Below are positions 38,270-47,570 of a stretch of DNA of 64,000 nucleotides, piece after piece. Every line of letters starts with the position of its first letter. Positions within the stretch are counted from its first letter, which is position 1. This stretch comes from JAFGPL01 sp963781805 (GTDB lineage Bacteria > Bacteroidota > Bacteroidia > Bacteroidales > UBA10428): contig CAWAHF010000004.1 in the NCBI GenBank assembly GCA_963781805.1, positions 4,340,001 to 4,404,000 on the forward strand, read 5' to 3'. The position numbers were made by a program, and so were the translations under genes. Under the pieces are notes generated by a model. It did not search any database and had not been told where the DNA came from. It worked only from the letters and a program-made list of their open reading frames with translations.

Positions 38270-40735
38270 ATGAAGCGAGTACTGTTTTTACTTGCATCGT
38301 TGTGTTTACTGGCACAATTGCATGCACAATTCACTATTTCCGGAACCATATCGGGTTCTGACGGAGAAAAACTTATTGGGGCCAATGTAACCATTGCAAA
38401 TACATTCCGGGGTACAACTACTGATGTTTATGGTAAATTTAGGTTGACAGGATTGAAAACCGGAAGATATTTGTTACTGGTTTCGTATATCGGTTACAAT
38501 TCCTACCAACAGGAGATTGAACTTGAAAATGATAAGAATTTCGATATTACACTTCAGGAAGCCTCATTATTGGGTGATGAAGTTATAATTAAAGGGACCC
38601 GGGCAGAAGGCAGAACTCCTGCTTCCTACAGCAATGTTGATAAGGATGAAATTTCAAAAATAAATGTAGGTCAGGATCTACCGGTGATTCTGAATAGTCT
38701 GACATCGGTGGTAACGACAACAGATGCAGGAAATGGTATTGGTTATACGGGAATGAGGATCAGAGGAACAGACATTAATCGTATCAATGTGTCCATAAAT
38801 GGAATACCGTTTAATGATCCGGAATCGCACAGCGTTTATTGGGTAGATATGCCGGATTTTGCTTCTTCTATTGAGAATATTCAAATACAACGGGGCGTGG
38901 GTACCTCATCAAACGGAGCTGCTGCATTTGGAGCAACCATCAACCTTCAAACCAATGGGTTGGTTACTACCCCTTTTTCACAGGTAAATGTAGATTATGG
39001 ATCATTTAATACGTTAAGAACAAATATTTCATTCGGAACCGGTTTGATGAAAGATAAATTCACACTCGACGGACGATTGTCCAACATATCTTCCGATGGA
39101 TTTATTGACAGAGCCTGGTCAAAGCTAAAATCTTTTTATCTTTCCGGAGGATTTTACAGTGGAAAAACAATTCTGAGACTTTATGTTTTTACCGGGTTGG
39201 AAGAGACGTACCAGGCATGGAATGGCGTACCAAAAGCAAAACTAACTAACGATTCTGCCGGAATAGCAGAATATATTGCAGGTTCAGGATTGTCAGCACA
39301 ACAGACCAATGAACTTTACAATTCAAATAATCGCACCTATAATTTTTATACCTATCCGAATCAGATAGATCATTATCTTCAATCACATTATCAGTTACAT
39401 CTGTCGCATCAATTTGGCAAACATCTGTTAGTTAATGCAGCAGTCCATTATACAAAGGGCAACGGATATTATGAAGAATATAAATACAATCAGAATTTTT
39501 CAGATTATGGTTTACCAGATCCAACAATAGGATCAGATACAATTGTCAACACTGATTTGATTCGTAGAAAATGGCTGGACAATGACTTTTACGGAGTTGT
39601 ATCAAATATAAATTATTCATATCGTAAATTCAATCTAACTATTGGGGGCGGTTGGAATCGTTATCTTGGGAATCATTTTGGTAAAATCATCTGGGCGCAA
39701 TATTCTATGGATTTTGCAAATGACTATGAGTGGTATCGCGGTAAAGGTGAGAAATCTGATGTTAATCTTTATACCAAATTGAATTATGAGTTTTTACCCA
39801 AACTGAATTTATACGGAGATATTCAGTACAGGGGTATCAGATATGATATAACTGGATTGAATGATGACAGAAGAGATGTCACCATGCAAGGACTTGACTT
39901 TGATTTCTTAAATCCAAAAGCCGGAATATTTCTGCAGCTAAACGATCAAAATAATATTTTTACATCGTTTGCTGTAGCACACCGTGAACCAAACAGATCT
40001 AATTATATTGATGCACCTGCCGGAAAGTTGCCAACAAGAGAAATACTGTATGATTTGGAGGCAGGTTACACCCTAAATCTTAATAAATTTAAGCTTAACC
40101 TGAATCTGTATAATATGTATTACAGGGATCAGCTGGTACTAACCGGTGAAATAAATGATGTAGGTGATGCCATAATGGTGAATGTACCAAAAAGTTACCG
40201 GAGAGGTATTGAGGTAGCAGGTGAGTTAAAGTTAGCTCCGAAAATTTTGTTAAGCGCCAATGCAACACTAAGTACAAACAAAATAAAGGATTTCACAGAA
40301 TATATTGATAACTGGAATTATTGGGATGATCCTGAAAACCAGCCCTTACAAATTTCCAACTATATAGGAACGACCGATTTATCGTTTTCTCCGGAATTAA
40401 TTGGTTCAAGTGTAATCTCATTTATGCCTGCAAATGGATTGACACTGAACCTTTTCAGTAAATATATAAGCAGACAGTATGTTGATAATACTTCCTCGGT
40501 TGAAAGAAGTCTTAATCCTTACCTGGTAAATGATTTTTATATAATCTATAAAATTATTAACAAAGGGGTGAAGGAGATGAATTTTAAATTAATGATTAAT
40601 AATATACTCAATGAAAAATATGAAACCAATGCCTGGGTATATCAATATGTTTATGATAATCAACGATATACTCTTGATGGTTATTTTCCCCAGGCAGGAA
40701 TAAATTTTATTGCCGGAATCGAAGTAAAATTCTGA
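38270..40735 (+). CDS. TonB-dependent outer-membrane receptor, probable thiamine (or precursor) importer
   Basis: An 821-residue receptor. It has a signal peptide (1-19, ending LHAQ), a carboxypeptidase-regulatory-like N-terminal extension (about 20-105, FTISGTISGSDGEKLIGANVTI), a plug domain (about 115-220, GMRIRGTDINRINVSINGIPFNDPESHSVYWVDMPDF) and a 22-strand-type barrel ending in an aromatic strand (INFIAGIEVKF). It transports its ligand across the outer membrane with energy from TonB-ExbBD. The TPP riboswitch directly upstream makes thiamine or a thiamine precursor the best substrate, and TPP-controlled TonB receptors are known in Bacteroidota. No SusD-like partner, inner-membrane transporter or thi gene follows in the window. 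Confidence 0.93.
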   Translation: MKRVLFLLASLCLLAQLHAQFTISGTISGSDGEKLIGANVTIANTFRGTTTDVYGKFRLTGLKTGRYLLLVSYIGYNSYQQEIELENDKNFDITLQEASLLGDEVIIKGTRAEGRTPASYSNVDKDEISKINVGQDLPVILNSLTSVVTTTDAGNGIGYTGMRIRGTDINRINVSINGIPFNDPESHSVYWVDMPDFASSIENIQIQRGVGTSSNGAAAFGATINLQTNGLVTTPFSQVNVDYGSFNTLRTNISFGTGLMKDKFTLDGRLSNISSDGFIDRAWSKLKSFYLSGGFYSGKTILRLYVFTGLEETYQAWNGVPKAKLTNDSAGIAEYIAGSGLSAQQTNELYNSNNRTYNFYTYPNQIDHYLQSHYQLHLSHQFGKHLLVNAAVHYTKGNGYYEEYKYNQNFSDYGLPDPTIGSDTIVNTDLIRRKWLDNDFYGVVSNINYSYRKFNLTIGGGWNRYLGNHFGKIIWAQYSMDFANDYEWYRGKGEKSDVNLYTKLNYEFLPKLNLYGDIQYRGIRYDITGLNDDRRDVTMQGLDFDFLNPKAGIFLQLNDQNNIFTSFAVAHREPNRSNYIDAPAGKLPTREILYDLEAGYTLNLNKFKLNLNLYNMYYRDQLVLTGEINDVGDAIMVNVPKSYRRGIEVAGELKLAPKILLSANATLSTNKIKDFTEYIDNWNYWDDPENQPLQISNYIGTTDLSFSPELIGSSVISFMPANGLTLNLFSKYISRQYVDNTSSVERSLNPYLVNDFYIIYKIINKGVKEMNFKLMINNILNEKYETNAWVYQYVYDNQRYTLDGYFPQAGINFIAGIEVKF

Positions 40736-40918
40736 TGTCAGGGCTTATTTCAGCAAATTGTTAAAAAGTATTAAAAAAGTATGTAAGCACGTAACAAAAT
40801 GATACTTACATTCGTTATATGATTAATTGGGTTTATAAATTTTAAGGTTTAGTTGGGTTAATAATTATTCTCATAGGGTTTTCGTAAAATTTTTAGGTTT
40901 AATTTTTTAGGGTTTTTA

Positions 40919-40949
40919 ACCAGGGATTACAGAGTCCCTGGTTTTTTTA
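40919..40949 (+). terminator. intrinsic terminator between TonB receptor and xseB
   Basis: AACCAGGGA (40919-40927) and TCCCTGGTT (40936-40944) form a perfect 9-bp stem with an 8-nt loop, followed by a T-run. Because it lies immediately after the xseB stop on the other strand, it may serve both convergent genes. Confidence 0.85.
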
Positions 40950-41159
40950 TTCTTTTTTTTCGGTGTCGATAGTATTCAGAATTTTTTCAATTTCAGATTC
41001 GGTTTCATACAACCTGCTTTTGCAATATTTTATAAGTTCCGAGGCATGTTTAACAAGCTTTGTAAGCTCATCAACATCTAACTCATCATTCTCTATTTTA
41101 AATAAAATTTCTTCAATTTGGTGAACCGCTTCACCATATGTTAACTCTTTTTTTGCCAT
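40947..41159 (-). CDS. xseB: exodeoxyribonuclease VII small subunit
   Basis: A 70-residue protein of typical XseB length with LTYGEAVHQIEEILFKIENDELDVDELTKLVKHASELIKYCKSRL. The two-helix hairpin binds XseA, the large subunit, to form the single-strand-specific exonuclease VII. xseA is not in the window on the upstream side, so the pair is split here. The stop lies within the run of T residues of the convergent terminator. Confidence 0.92.
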   Translation of the reverse strand: MAKKELTYGEAVHQIEEILFKIENDELDVDELTKLVKHASELIKYCKSRLYETESEIEKILNTIDTEKKE

Positions 41160-41298
41160 TGTTTAATTTTTTTTCCGGGAAGTTCTTAATAGGATCAAAT
41201 ATATCTATCTATATTAATTTTTGCACTATAGCTCTTACATAAAGTGGCGAGTCTGTTAGCAGGTGATCTAAGATTCAATCGGTATATTGGATTTAAAT

Positions 41299-41335
41299 AA
41301 TCACGGTATACCCCAATAAGAGATACACCGTGATT
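41299..41335 (-). terminator. hairpin downstream of floA
   Basis: AATCACGGT (41299-41307) and ACCGTGATT (41327-41335) form a perfect 9-bp stem with a 19-nt loop, 18 bp after the floA stop. The following minus-strand sequence is AT-rich but lacks a long T-run, so this is either a weak terminator or an mRNA-stabilising hairpin. Confidence 0.5.
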
Positions 41336-41352
41336 AGAAATTGTTTTCTGTT

Positions 41353-42336
41353 TTATTTCTTGTTCCGGGGTTTGTCAGTTGTTTTGGCAATTGAATCCCT
41401 CATCTGGGTATCCGCGTCGATGTTTTTCATTTTGTAATAATCCATAATTCCCAGATTTCCACTTCGAAAAGCTTCAGCCATTGCAAGTGGAACCTGGGCT
41501 TCCGCTTCAATAACTTTGGCGCGTGCTTCCTGTGCTTTGGCTTTCATTTCCTGTTCAAGAGCCACTGCCATAGCTCTTTTTTCCTCAGCTTTTGCCTGGG
41601 CAATATTTTTATCTGCATTCGCCTGATCCATTTGTAAAACAGCGCCTATATTTTTTCCTACATCAATATCTGCAATATCTATCGAAAGAATTTCGAATGC
41701 AGTACCGGCATCCAAACCTTTACTTAGTACTACTTTGGAAATGGAATCAGGATTTTCAAGTACCTCTTTGTGTGACTTCGATGAACCAATAGATGAAACA
41801 ATTCCTTCTCCAACCCTGGCAAGAATAGTTTCTTCACCTGCACCACCAACCAATTGCTTTATATTGGCCCGAACAGTAACTCTCGCTTTTGCTATCAGCT
41901 GTATACCGTCTTTAGCAACTGCTGCAACAGGTGGAGTATTAATTACTTTAGGATTTACAGACATCTGTACCGCCTCGAACACGTCGCGCCCTGCCAAATC
42001 AATTGCTGTTGCCATATTAAATGTTAAATCGATATTGGCTTTTGATGCTGAGACCAATGCATGCACAACTTTTTCAACATGACCGCCTGCCAGATAGTGT
42101 GCTTCTAATTCATCACGTTTAATAATTGCAATACCTGCCTTGGTGGCTTCAATCAATGCCCTGACGATAACTGACGGGGGTACTTTTCTCCACCGCATAA
42201 AAATTAATTGAAGCAAAGAGATCCGAATTCCCGATACCAGCGCCTGAAACCATAAGCCAATTGGCACAAGGTAAAGAACCAACATCAATACAATTAGCAG
42301 TCCAATAATATAAAAAATGTAAATACCAGCTCCCAT
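41353..42336 (-). CDS. floA: flotillin-like protein FloA
   Basis: A 327-residue protein. An N-terminal membrane hairpin (about 5-27) is followed by the conserved LLQLIFMRWRKVPPSVIVRALIEATKAGI. The SPFH-like body has VNPKVINTPPVAAVAKDGIQLIAKARVTVRANIKQLVGGAGEETILARVGEGIV. A coiled region rich in A/E (QANADKNIAQAKAEEKRAMAVALEQEMKAKAQEARAKV) mediates oligomerisation. FloA organises ordered membrane microdomains on the cytoplasmic face. It directly follows an nfeD gene (6 bp), the usual partner. Confidence 0.95.
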   Translation of the reverse strand: MGAGIYIFYIIGLLIVLMLVLYLVPIGLWFQALVSGIRISLLQLIFMRWRKVPPSVIVRALIEATKAGIAIIKRDELEAHYLAGGHVEKVVHALVSASKANIDLTFNMATAIDLAGRDVFEAVQMSVNPKVINTPPVAAVAKDGIQLIAKARVTVRANIKQLVGGAGEETILARVGEGIVSSIGSSKSHKEVLENPDSISKVVLSKGLDAGTAFEILSIDIADIDVGKNIGAVLQMDQANADKNIAQAKAEEKRAMAVALEQEMKAKAQEARAKVIEAEAQVPLAMAEAFRSGNLGIMDYYKMKNIDADTQMRDSIAKTTDKPRNKK

Positions 42337-42342
42337 GATGAT

Positions 42343-42813
42343 TTATTTTAAGGGTTTAACAATTACGTTTGTATTTTGAATTTTTACAATTTCAATCTCG
42401 CTGTTTTCATCAACAAATCCGGCAATAGATTTCGCTTCAACCATTTTGTCATTAAAAATAGCTTTTCCAATCGGGGCAAGTCGGGTAATTGCCTTTCCAT
42501 GATCTCCTATTTTAAAGGTTGTATCGTGTTTAACATCTGTTGCAATTCCTTTTATGTTTGAATTGAGCATTACTTTATTCCAGATTTTTGATCTGAATGA
42601 GACAAATACTAAAATAATCAATAAAGCCAAGGTTGACAATAAAATAATATTTCCGATGGCTATACCGTGATTATGGTATGCGGCAAAAATGGCTCCTGCA
42701 AGACATAAAAAACCTCCAATTCCAGCAATTGTAATGCCCGGGATGATAAAAAACTCAAGGAATAATAGAATAATGCCTAAAATGATTAATAAAACAATGG
42801 CGCCAATAGACAT
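42343..42813 (-). CDS. NfeD family membrane protein (short form)
   Basis: A 156-residue protein with two or three membrane helices in residues 1-75 (IVLLIILGIILLFLEFFIIPG and ILLSTLALLIILVFVSF). A C-terminal OB-fold domain (about 95-155) has GKAITRLAPIGKAIFNDKMVEAKSIAGFVDENSEIEIVKIQNTNVIVKPL. It lacks the ClpP-like protease domain of long NfeD proteins. NfeD proteins partner with flotillins/stomatins, here floA immediately downstream. Confidence 0.92.
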   Translation of the reverse strand: MSIGAIVLLIILGIILLFLEFFIIPGITIAGIGGFLCLAGAIFAAYHNHGIAIGNIILLSTLALLIILVFVSFRSKIWNKVMLNSNIKGIATDVKHDTTFKIGDHGKAITRLAPIGKAIFNDKMVEAKSIAGFVDENSEIEIVKIQNTNVIVKPLK

Positions 42814-42826
42814 ATATAATTAGTTA

Positions 42827-43114
42827 TTAGTCAATCGTAGCATTTAATCCCCGATCAATCAAACCCTGTTTAAATGGTTTAAGAAAGCTCAAAGCTCCTT
42901 TTTTTATATCACATTTGCCTTTATAATGAACAAGATAAGTACATTGTTCTGCCTGAACTGTCTCCATTTCACAAATCTCAATAAGTGAATCGATGACAAA
43001 ATCGAATGTATGAATTTCATCATTATGCAGAATAAGATATCTGCTGTCGCCCACATCACTATCCGTGAGTTCATCTATATAAGGTTTTTCTTTGATATTA
43101 CTTTTTTCTCTCAT
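42827..43114 (-). CDS. clpS: ClpS-like ATP-dependent Clp protease adaptor
   Basis: A 95-residue protein with the ClpS core: YLILHNDEIHTFDFVIDSLIEICEMETVQAEQCTYLVHYKGKCDIKKG. ClpS binds the N-domain of ClpA/ClpC and delivers N-degron substrates. The residues expected to line the N-degron pocket (Asn-Asp near 31-32 and His near 35) are recognisable. A purine-rich AGGAG lies 8 bp before the ATG, unusual among these genes. 13 bp upstream of nfeD and probably in one transcript. Confidence 0.85.
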   Translation of the reverse strand: MREKSNIKEKPYIDELTDSDVGDSRYLILHNDEIHTFDFVIDSLIEICEMETVQAEQCTYLVHYKGKCDIKKGALSFLKPFKQGLIDRGLNATID

Positions 43115-43217
43115 GACACTGCTCCTAATTATTTTTTTTAAATCAGGTTTTCAAAAGCCAATTAGCTAAAGTTAAATATAATCAAAATTAAGAATTTTTT
43201 GCCATTTTGATGATGGG

Positions 43218-44663
43218 TTAAAACTTATATTGTGAATATTCAATTTGCTGTGCTTTTTCAACGCTTATTTGTTCATTCTTATAGAATGCAACAATAAAAG
43301 CATCCGTAAATCCATTGGTTTTAATTTTTGGCAATGCCTCATTAGCTGTTTTAAAGGAAGAGAACAAACCTGCATAATATTTATAAATTCCCCGACCGAT
43401 AATATAATCATAAGATACAGGTGAAAATCCCTTAAATGAATTATCATCTATTTTTTTGCTGTATGCTCCTAATTGGACATAATATACCAATAAATCAGGG
43501 AAAGAATTTCTGGTTGGGACAGGATGGGAACTAGTGTACACAGGAACTTCGCTTAGCGTAAATTCGTTCATTATTTTTTTAATATTCCCTCTATCATCTT
43601 TCAGAGTTAATGCAGATGAAGCTTGTTCACCATCCTGCCTTTCCGTTTCGGGAGAATTCCCTTCTTTATATTGATATACTTTAATGCCGTTAATTTCTTC
43701 TTTTAGTTCTATAGCAGAAGGAATATTCATGAGGGTATCATTCTGTGAGGACTTTGAGGGAATCGATTGTATTCCAATGTAATATTTGTCTGCTTCCTTT
43801 TGATTTTTCGTTGATTCCTTTTCAAGTACAGAAATTTCTCTTGCGAGTCTGTTCTTTTCTTCCGTTCCTTCTGTTTCTTTCAGTTGGGACCGTTTCATTT
43901 TGCTCTCACGGCTAAGAGAATCTGCCAATAACTGCAATCGAAGCGCTTTTGCAAGATCCTCATTAACGGAATCTTTAGTTAATGGATTGGAATTAAAATT
44001 GGGTTCAATTTCATGTTGAGTTGCTGACTCCGACGAATTATTTATTTTACTTTCCTTAGTTGATTCAACCTGTAGCGCATCATTTTCTTTTTGTTTATAA
44101 TCAGTTGCCCTCGGTAACGATTCAATATTTTCAACTTTCGTATCAACATTTTTAGCTCTGTTTTCCTCAACAGAATTTTTAGTAATTGGCTTATTCTCAT
44201 TGTTATCTTCCAACTCTTTTTCTGTTTTGGCCAAAAACTCATTTACCCTTGTTTTTTTAATTTCTGATTTTTTCCCATCCCGGATAAATCGTTTATAAGA
44301 GCTAATTGCCTTTTCAAAGTCAGCATTCTCATAATAAGCCTGTCCTAAATAAAACCAGGAGTCTGATTTATTGCCTTTTACAGCAGCAAACCTCAAATTG
44401 TCTATAGCTTCGGTTGGATTGGTCCGGAGTTCAAGCAAACACCTGCCAATATAATATTGATATTCAGGATTCTGTGGGTAGGCAGTATAAAGTGTATGGT
44501 AAACGTTAACCGCCGCTTTAAAATTCCCTTCCAAAAATTTCTTTTTTGCCTCGGATTCAGTTTTAGTTAAATCAGTTATCTGTGCAACGAGTATCGTATT
44601 AAAAGACAAAATGGAAAGCAAGGGTATGATAATAAGTTTTTTATATAAATTTTTGGAATTCAT
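43218..44663 (-). CDS. secreted TPR and SPOR-domain-like protein
   Basis: A 481-residue protein using ATG 44663 (the frame reaches GTG 44687, before the signal peptide). It has a signal peptide (about 1-30) and TPR-like helices (about 35-135, AKKKFLEGNFKAAVNVYHTLYTAYPQNPEYQYYIGRC). A long low-complexity charged middle (about 140-270) follows. The C-terminal module (about 395-470) has YYVQLGAYSKKIDDNSFKGFSPVSYDYIIGRGIYKYYAGLFSSFKTANEALPKIK and resembles a SPOR peptidoglycan-binding domain. Likely a periplasmic cell-wall or division-associated factor; no specific partner is evident. Confidence 0.8.
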   Translation of the reverse strand: MNSKNLYKKLIIIPLLSILSFNTILVAQITDLTKTESEAKKKFLEGNFKAAVNVYHTLYTAYPQNPEYQYYIGRCLLELRTNPTEAIDNLRFAAVKGNKSDSWFYLGQAYYENADFEKAISSYKRFIRDGKKSEIKKTRVNEFLAKTEKELEDNNENKPITKNSVEENRAKNVDTKVENIESLPRATDYKQKENDALQVESTKESKINNSSESATQHEIEPNFNSNPLTKDSVNEDLAKALRLQLLADSLSRESKMKRSQLKETEGTEEKNRLAREISVLEKESTKNQKEADKYYIGIQSIPSKSSQNDTLMNIPSAIELKEEINGIKVYQYKEGNSPETERQDGEQASSALTLKDDRGNIKKIMNEFTLSEVPVYTSSHPVPTRNSFPDLLVYYVQLGAYSKKIDDNSFKGFSPVSYDYIIGRGIYKYYAGLFSSFKTANEALPKIKTNGFTDAFIVAFYKNEQISVEKAQQIEYSQYKF

Positions 44664-44797
44664 AATCTGTAAATAAAACGTTAACACAAATTAACAATAC
44701 ATTCTTCAAGAATGACAACAATTTTTGAATTTTTATAATCAGTAATGAATAAAAAATATATCTTCGCAACTCAGTTTAAACAATTAATATTATTATT

Positions 44798-45535
44798 ATG
44801 AAAAACAGAAAGGTAATTTATTTATCTATAATACTTTTAAGTGTATTATTTGCGCAATGTAAGAATGTAACCGATAAAGACTATTCTAAAGTTAAAGTTA
44901 CTAATGAAGTGGACTCTGTCAGCTATTTTTTGGGTACACTTTGGGGCACCCAGGCGGTGCGTAACAAAATTAGCAAGCTTAATTACGATGCGTTGATTAA
45001 AGGTTTTGATCAAGCTATGAAGAGTGATAGTACGATGTCTCCGGATTTTATTGCTTCAGCTTATGTTAATAAGTTTGTAAACAAAAAGTACGAAGCAGAA
45101 ATGAGAGAATCAAAGAAAGATTATATCGAAAAAAACGCTAAGTTTTTGGAAGATAATGCAAAAAAAGACGGCGTTATTACATTGTCAAGCGGACTTCAGT
45201 ACCAGATTTTGAAAGAAGGAAACGGACCGCGTCCGACGCTCAAGGATAAAGTAAAAGTTAATTATACAGCAACTTTGATTGATGGAACCAAATTCGACAG
45301 TTCTTATGACAAAGGTGAACCTGCGGTTTTCGGTCTAAACGGTATGATTAAAGGATTTTCAGAAGCGCTTGTTTTAATGCCTGTCGGATCGAAATGGAAA
45401 ATATTTATTCCTGAAAGTTTAGCATACGGAGCCTATTCAAAACCCCCGATCGAACCATTCTCAACACTGATCTTTGAAGTTGAGCTTCTCGACATAGTAA
45501 ATGGTGGTCAGGGACAAGCCGCTCCTCAAAACTAA
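44798..45535 (+). CDS. FKBP-type peptidyl-prolyl isomerase, lipoprotein
   Basis: A 245-residue protein with a lipoprotein signal (LFAQC, Cys at 21). A helical dimerisation domain like that of Mip/FkpA (about 35-125) is followed by the FKBP domain (about 140-235): KVKVNYTATLIDGTKFDSSYDKGEPAVFGLNGMIKGFSEAL and VGSKWKIFIPESLAYGAY. It should catalyse proline isomerisation on the periplasmic or outer-membrane side and act as a chaperone. Single gene with its own terminator. Confidence 0.92.
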   Translation: MKNRKVIYLSIILLSVLFAQCKNVTDKDYSKVKVTNEVDSVSYFLGTLWGTQAVRNKISKLNYDALIKGFDQAMKSDSTMSPDFIASAYVNKFVNKKYEAEMRESKKDYIEKNAKFLEDNAKKDGVITLSSGLQYQILKEGNGPRPTLKDKVKVNYTATLIDGTKFDSSYDKGEPAVFGLNGMIKGFSEALVLMPVGSKWKIFIPESLAYGAYSKPPIEPFSTLIFEVELLDIVNGGQGQAAPQN

Positions 45536-45570
45536 TTTTTAACTTTATATACCTAAAAAAATATGAATAG

Positions 45571-45602
45571 GCCCTTTCCTTATTATTGGGGAAGGGCTTT
45601 TT
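45571..45602 (+). terminator. intrinsic terminator after the FKBP gene
   Basis: GCCCTTTCC (45571-45579) pairs with GGGAAGGGC (45589-45597), nine pairs with one G-U, around a 9-nt loop and followed by TTTTTCTTTT. Confidence 0.85.
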
Positions 45603-45692
45603 CTTTTATCTGTACTGATTCATATATTTATTCAGATTTACAGAACTTAATAATTGAAGAAATGTTTATAGTTTATATCAATTCGTATTACA

Positions 45693-46331
45693 ATGGACAA
45701 GGTACAGAATCTGCATCACGAATATCTCAAATCGCATTTGGATATTGACGATTTAAATACAGATCCATTTACTCAATTTCGTTACTGGTTTAATGATGCA
45801 TTGAAAGCAGATCCGGAGTATGCTGATTCAATGGTACTGGCGACTGCTGATAAAACAGGTAAAGTTTCTGCAAGAATCATATTGATGAGAGGTTTTGACC
45901 ATGAGGGATTTACCTTTTACACGAATTATGATAGCAAGAAAGGGAAACAGCTTGTCGTTAATCCAAATGCTTCACTCGTGTTTTTTTGGAAAGAACTTGA
46001 GAGACAGGTGAGAATCGAAGGAACGGTTGAAAAGACAAGCAGAAAAGAATCAGATGAATATTTCAACATAAGGCCCGAAGAAAGCAATATTAGTGTTTGG
46101 GCATCTAATCAAAGTCAACCGATACCTAATCGGGAATATCTTGATAAACAATATCGGGATTATGCCATCAGACATAAAGACAAAATTATTGAAAGACCCG
46201 AAAACTGGGGAGGATACAGAATAATACCCGACCTGTTTGAATTCTGGCAGGGAAGGGAAAACAGACTTCATGACAGGTTTGAATATACCTGGTCACCGGC
46301 GGGTTGGGATATTACCAGGCTTGCACCTTAA
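45693..46331 (+). CDS. pdxH: pyridoxamine 5'-phosphate oxidase
   Basis: A 212-residue FMN enzyme oxidising pyridoxine or pyridoxamine 5'-phosphate to pyridoxal 5'-phosphate. Family signatures are present in order: PFTQFRYWFNDAL, MVLATADKTGKVSARIILMRGFDHEGFTFYTNYDSKKGKQL, ASLVFFWKELERQVRIEGTVEK and the terminal FEFWQGRENRLHDRFEY. The length is normal. No other pdx gene is close; the gene follows an FKBP terminator and so has its own transcription. Confidence 0.96.
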   Translation: MDKVQNLHHEYLKSHLDIDDLNTDPFTQFRYWFNDALKADPEYADSMVLATADKTGKVSARIILMRGFDHEGFTFYTNYDSKKGKQLVVNPNASLVFFWKELERQVRIEGTVEKTSRKESDEYFNIRPEESNISVWASNQSQPIPNREYLDKQYRDYAIRHKDKIIERPENWGGYRIIPDLFEFWQGRENRLHDRFEYTWSPAGWDITRLAP

Positions 46332-46397
46332 AAATCAATTGTGCCATAAGCATTAAATGAGTGATTGAAATATTCTCCTGATCATTTTCAAATAATA

Positions 46398-46613
46398 ATG
46401 CGAATTAAGGGTTAAAACTTATTAAAATATATAATTAGTAATCAGTATGTTGCAAACCTGCCTTAGTGGTACCTAGTGACTTTGTACTCCCGCCTGCCAA
46501 AGCAATGCGGCGGGCAGGTTTGTGGCTATTTTCCTTTTGCCGTCAAGATACTAAAACACAAAGAATCACAAAGATAAAGTCCATACTATTTGATTTCGAC
46601 ACTTAATTCGCAT
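46398..46613. mobile_element. MITE-like element, copy 1 (216 bp)
   Basis: The ends ATGCGAATTAAG (46398) and CTTAATTCGCAT (46613) form terminal inverted repeats. The element is flanked by the 5-bp direct repeat TAATA (46393-46397 and 46614-46618), a target-site duplication. It shares ends with copy 2 at 48808, while the cores differ. The core holds a perfect 10-bp inverted repeat CAAACCTGCC/GGCAGGTTTG. It fills most of the gap before the next gene; no ORF inside. Confidence 0.8.
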
Positions 46614-46684
46614 TAATAATGTTGCGCTATTCGGTTTTTTAATACAACAATTTTATGCTGTTTAGGATATTTTTGATATTGTCC

Positions 46685-46692
46685 TAAATTTG
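46685..46692 (+). promoter_or_regulatory. -7 promoter element of the membrane protein gene
   Basis: TAAATTTG matches TAnnTTTG, 41 bp before the ATG at 46733. A proper TTG at the -33 position was not clear, so support is partial. Confidence 0.35.
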
Positions 46693-46732
46693 TAACGCAT
46701 TATTTCGTTTTACAGTACTAATTTTTTTGTTT

Positions 46733-47485
46733 ATGGCTAAACGATTATATACCCTTGATACACAAGGAAAACAAATACTTGAGGTATCCTGGAAGGGCAA
46801 ATACAAAAACCTTGAATTAAAACTTAATAACACATCTATCGGTATAGTGGAGAGCAAAAAAGAGCTGATTCCGGGTAAGAAGTTTGAAATAAATCCTAAC
46901 ATGGTTCTTTCTGTTCGGATGGTTCAGGAACTCTACCTGTTTAAAGAACTGGAAATTCTGCTAAACGGTTTACCTGTTGAAGGATCAATGACGCATCCGG
47001 TCAAAAGGATCAATGATGTTTTCTATATTCTTATTTTTATTGTATCCATAAATGTTATTGCTGGACTTATAAGTGTTCTGGGAGATGTGCCATTTTTGGA
47101 ACGGGTCGGGGTTGGATTTTGGAATATTCTTTATGGAGGAATATTCTTTTTACTCGGGATGATGGTTAAAGATAGAAAATCAATGTTTGCCATGATTTCT
47201 GTTATTGTTTTAATAATGCTCGATATTGTATCATCTTTTCTGTTTTTAAAAGAATATCCTAATCCGGCAAATCCATCGGGACCAGTTTTTTTTAAAATTA
47301 TTATACTATTATTTTTATTACGTGGAATAAGAGCCATCAAAGACTTTCGAGCCATGGAGGCAAAAAAAGAAGCCATAGCAAAAGCCGAAGAGGAAAAGAA
47401 AATGAAAAAACCTCTTTCGGAGCAGATAACCGAAAACCACAACAAATTTATGCCGGATGACCATTCAGAATATTTACCCGGCTAA
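46733..47485 (+). CDS. multi-pass membrane protein of unknown function
   Basis: A 250-residue protein using ATG 46733 (the frame reaches a TTG two codons earlier). Residues 1-80 form a soluble beta-rich domain (LDTQGKQILEVSWKGKYKNLELKLNNTSIG). Four hydrophobic segments follow (about 98-120, 127-148, 155-180 and 188-205), then a charged cytoplasmic tail (AKKEAIAKAEEEKKMKKP). No family with known function was recognised. Single gene between a MITE-like element and the cupin gene. Confidence 0.75.
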   Translation: MAKRLYTLDTQGKQILEVSWKGKYKNLELKLNNTSIGIVESKKELIPGKKFEINPNMVLSVRMVQELYLFKELEILLNGLPVEGSMTHPVKRINDVFYILIFIVSINVIAGLISVLGDVPFLERVGVGFWNILYGGIFFLLGMMVKDRKSMFAMISVIVLIMLDIVSSFLFLKEYPNPANPSGPVFFKIIILLFLLRGIRAIKDFRAMEAKKEAIAKAEEEKKMKKPLSEQITENHNKFMPDDHSEYLPG

Positions 47486-47570
47486 ACATCGTGCAATAGT
47501 ATCACTTCATAAAATGTAAATTACCAGATTTTCAATTTATATCGTTCTAAAAAACATTGAAGACCATCTA

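Noticed and set aside
45563..45748. 61-residue plus-strand frame after the FKBP gene
   Set aside because: It covers the intrinsic terminator hairpin and overlaps the start of pdxH in another frame; no domain or signal.
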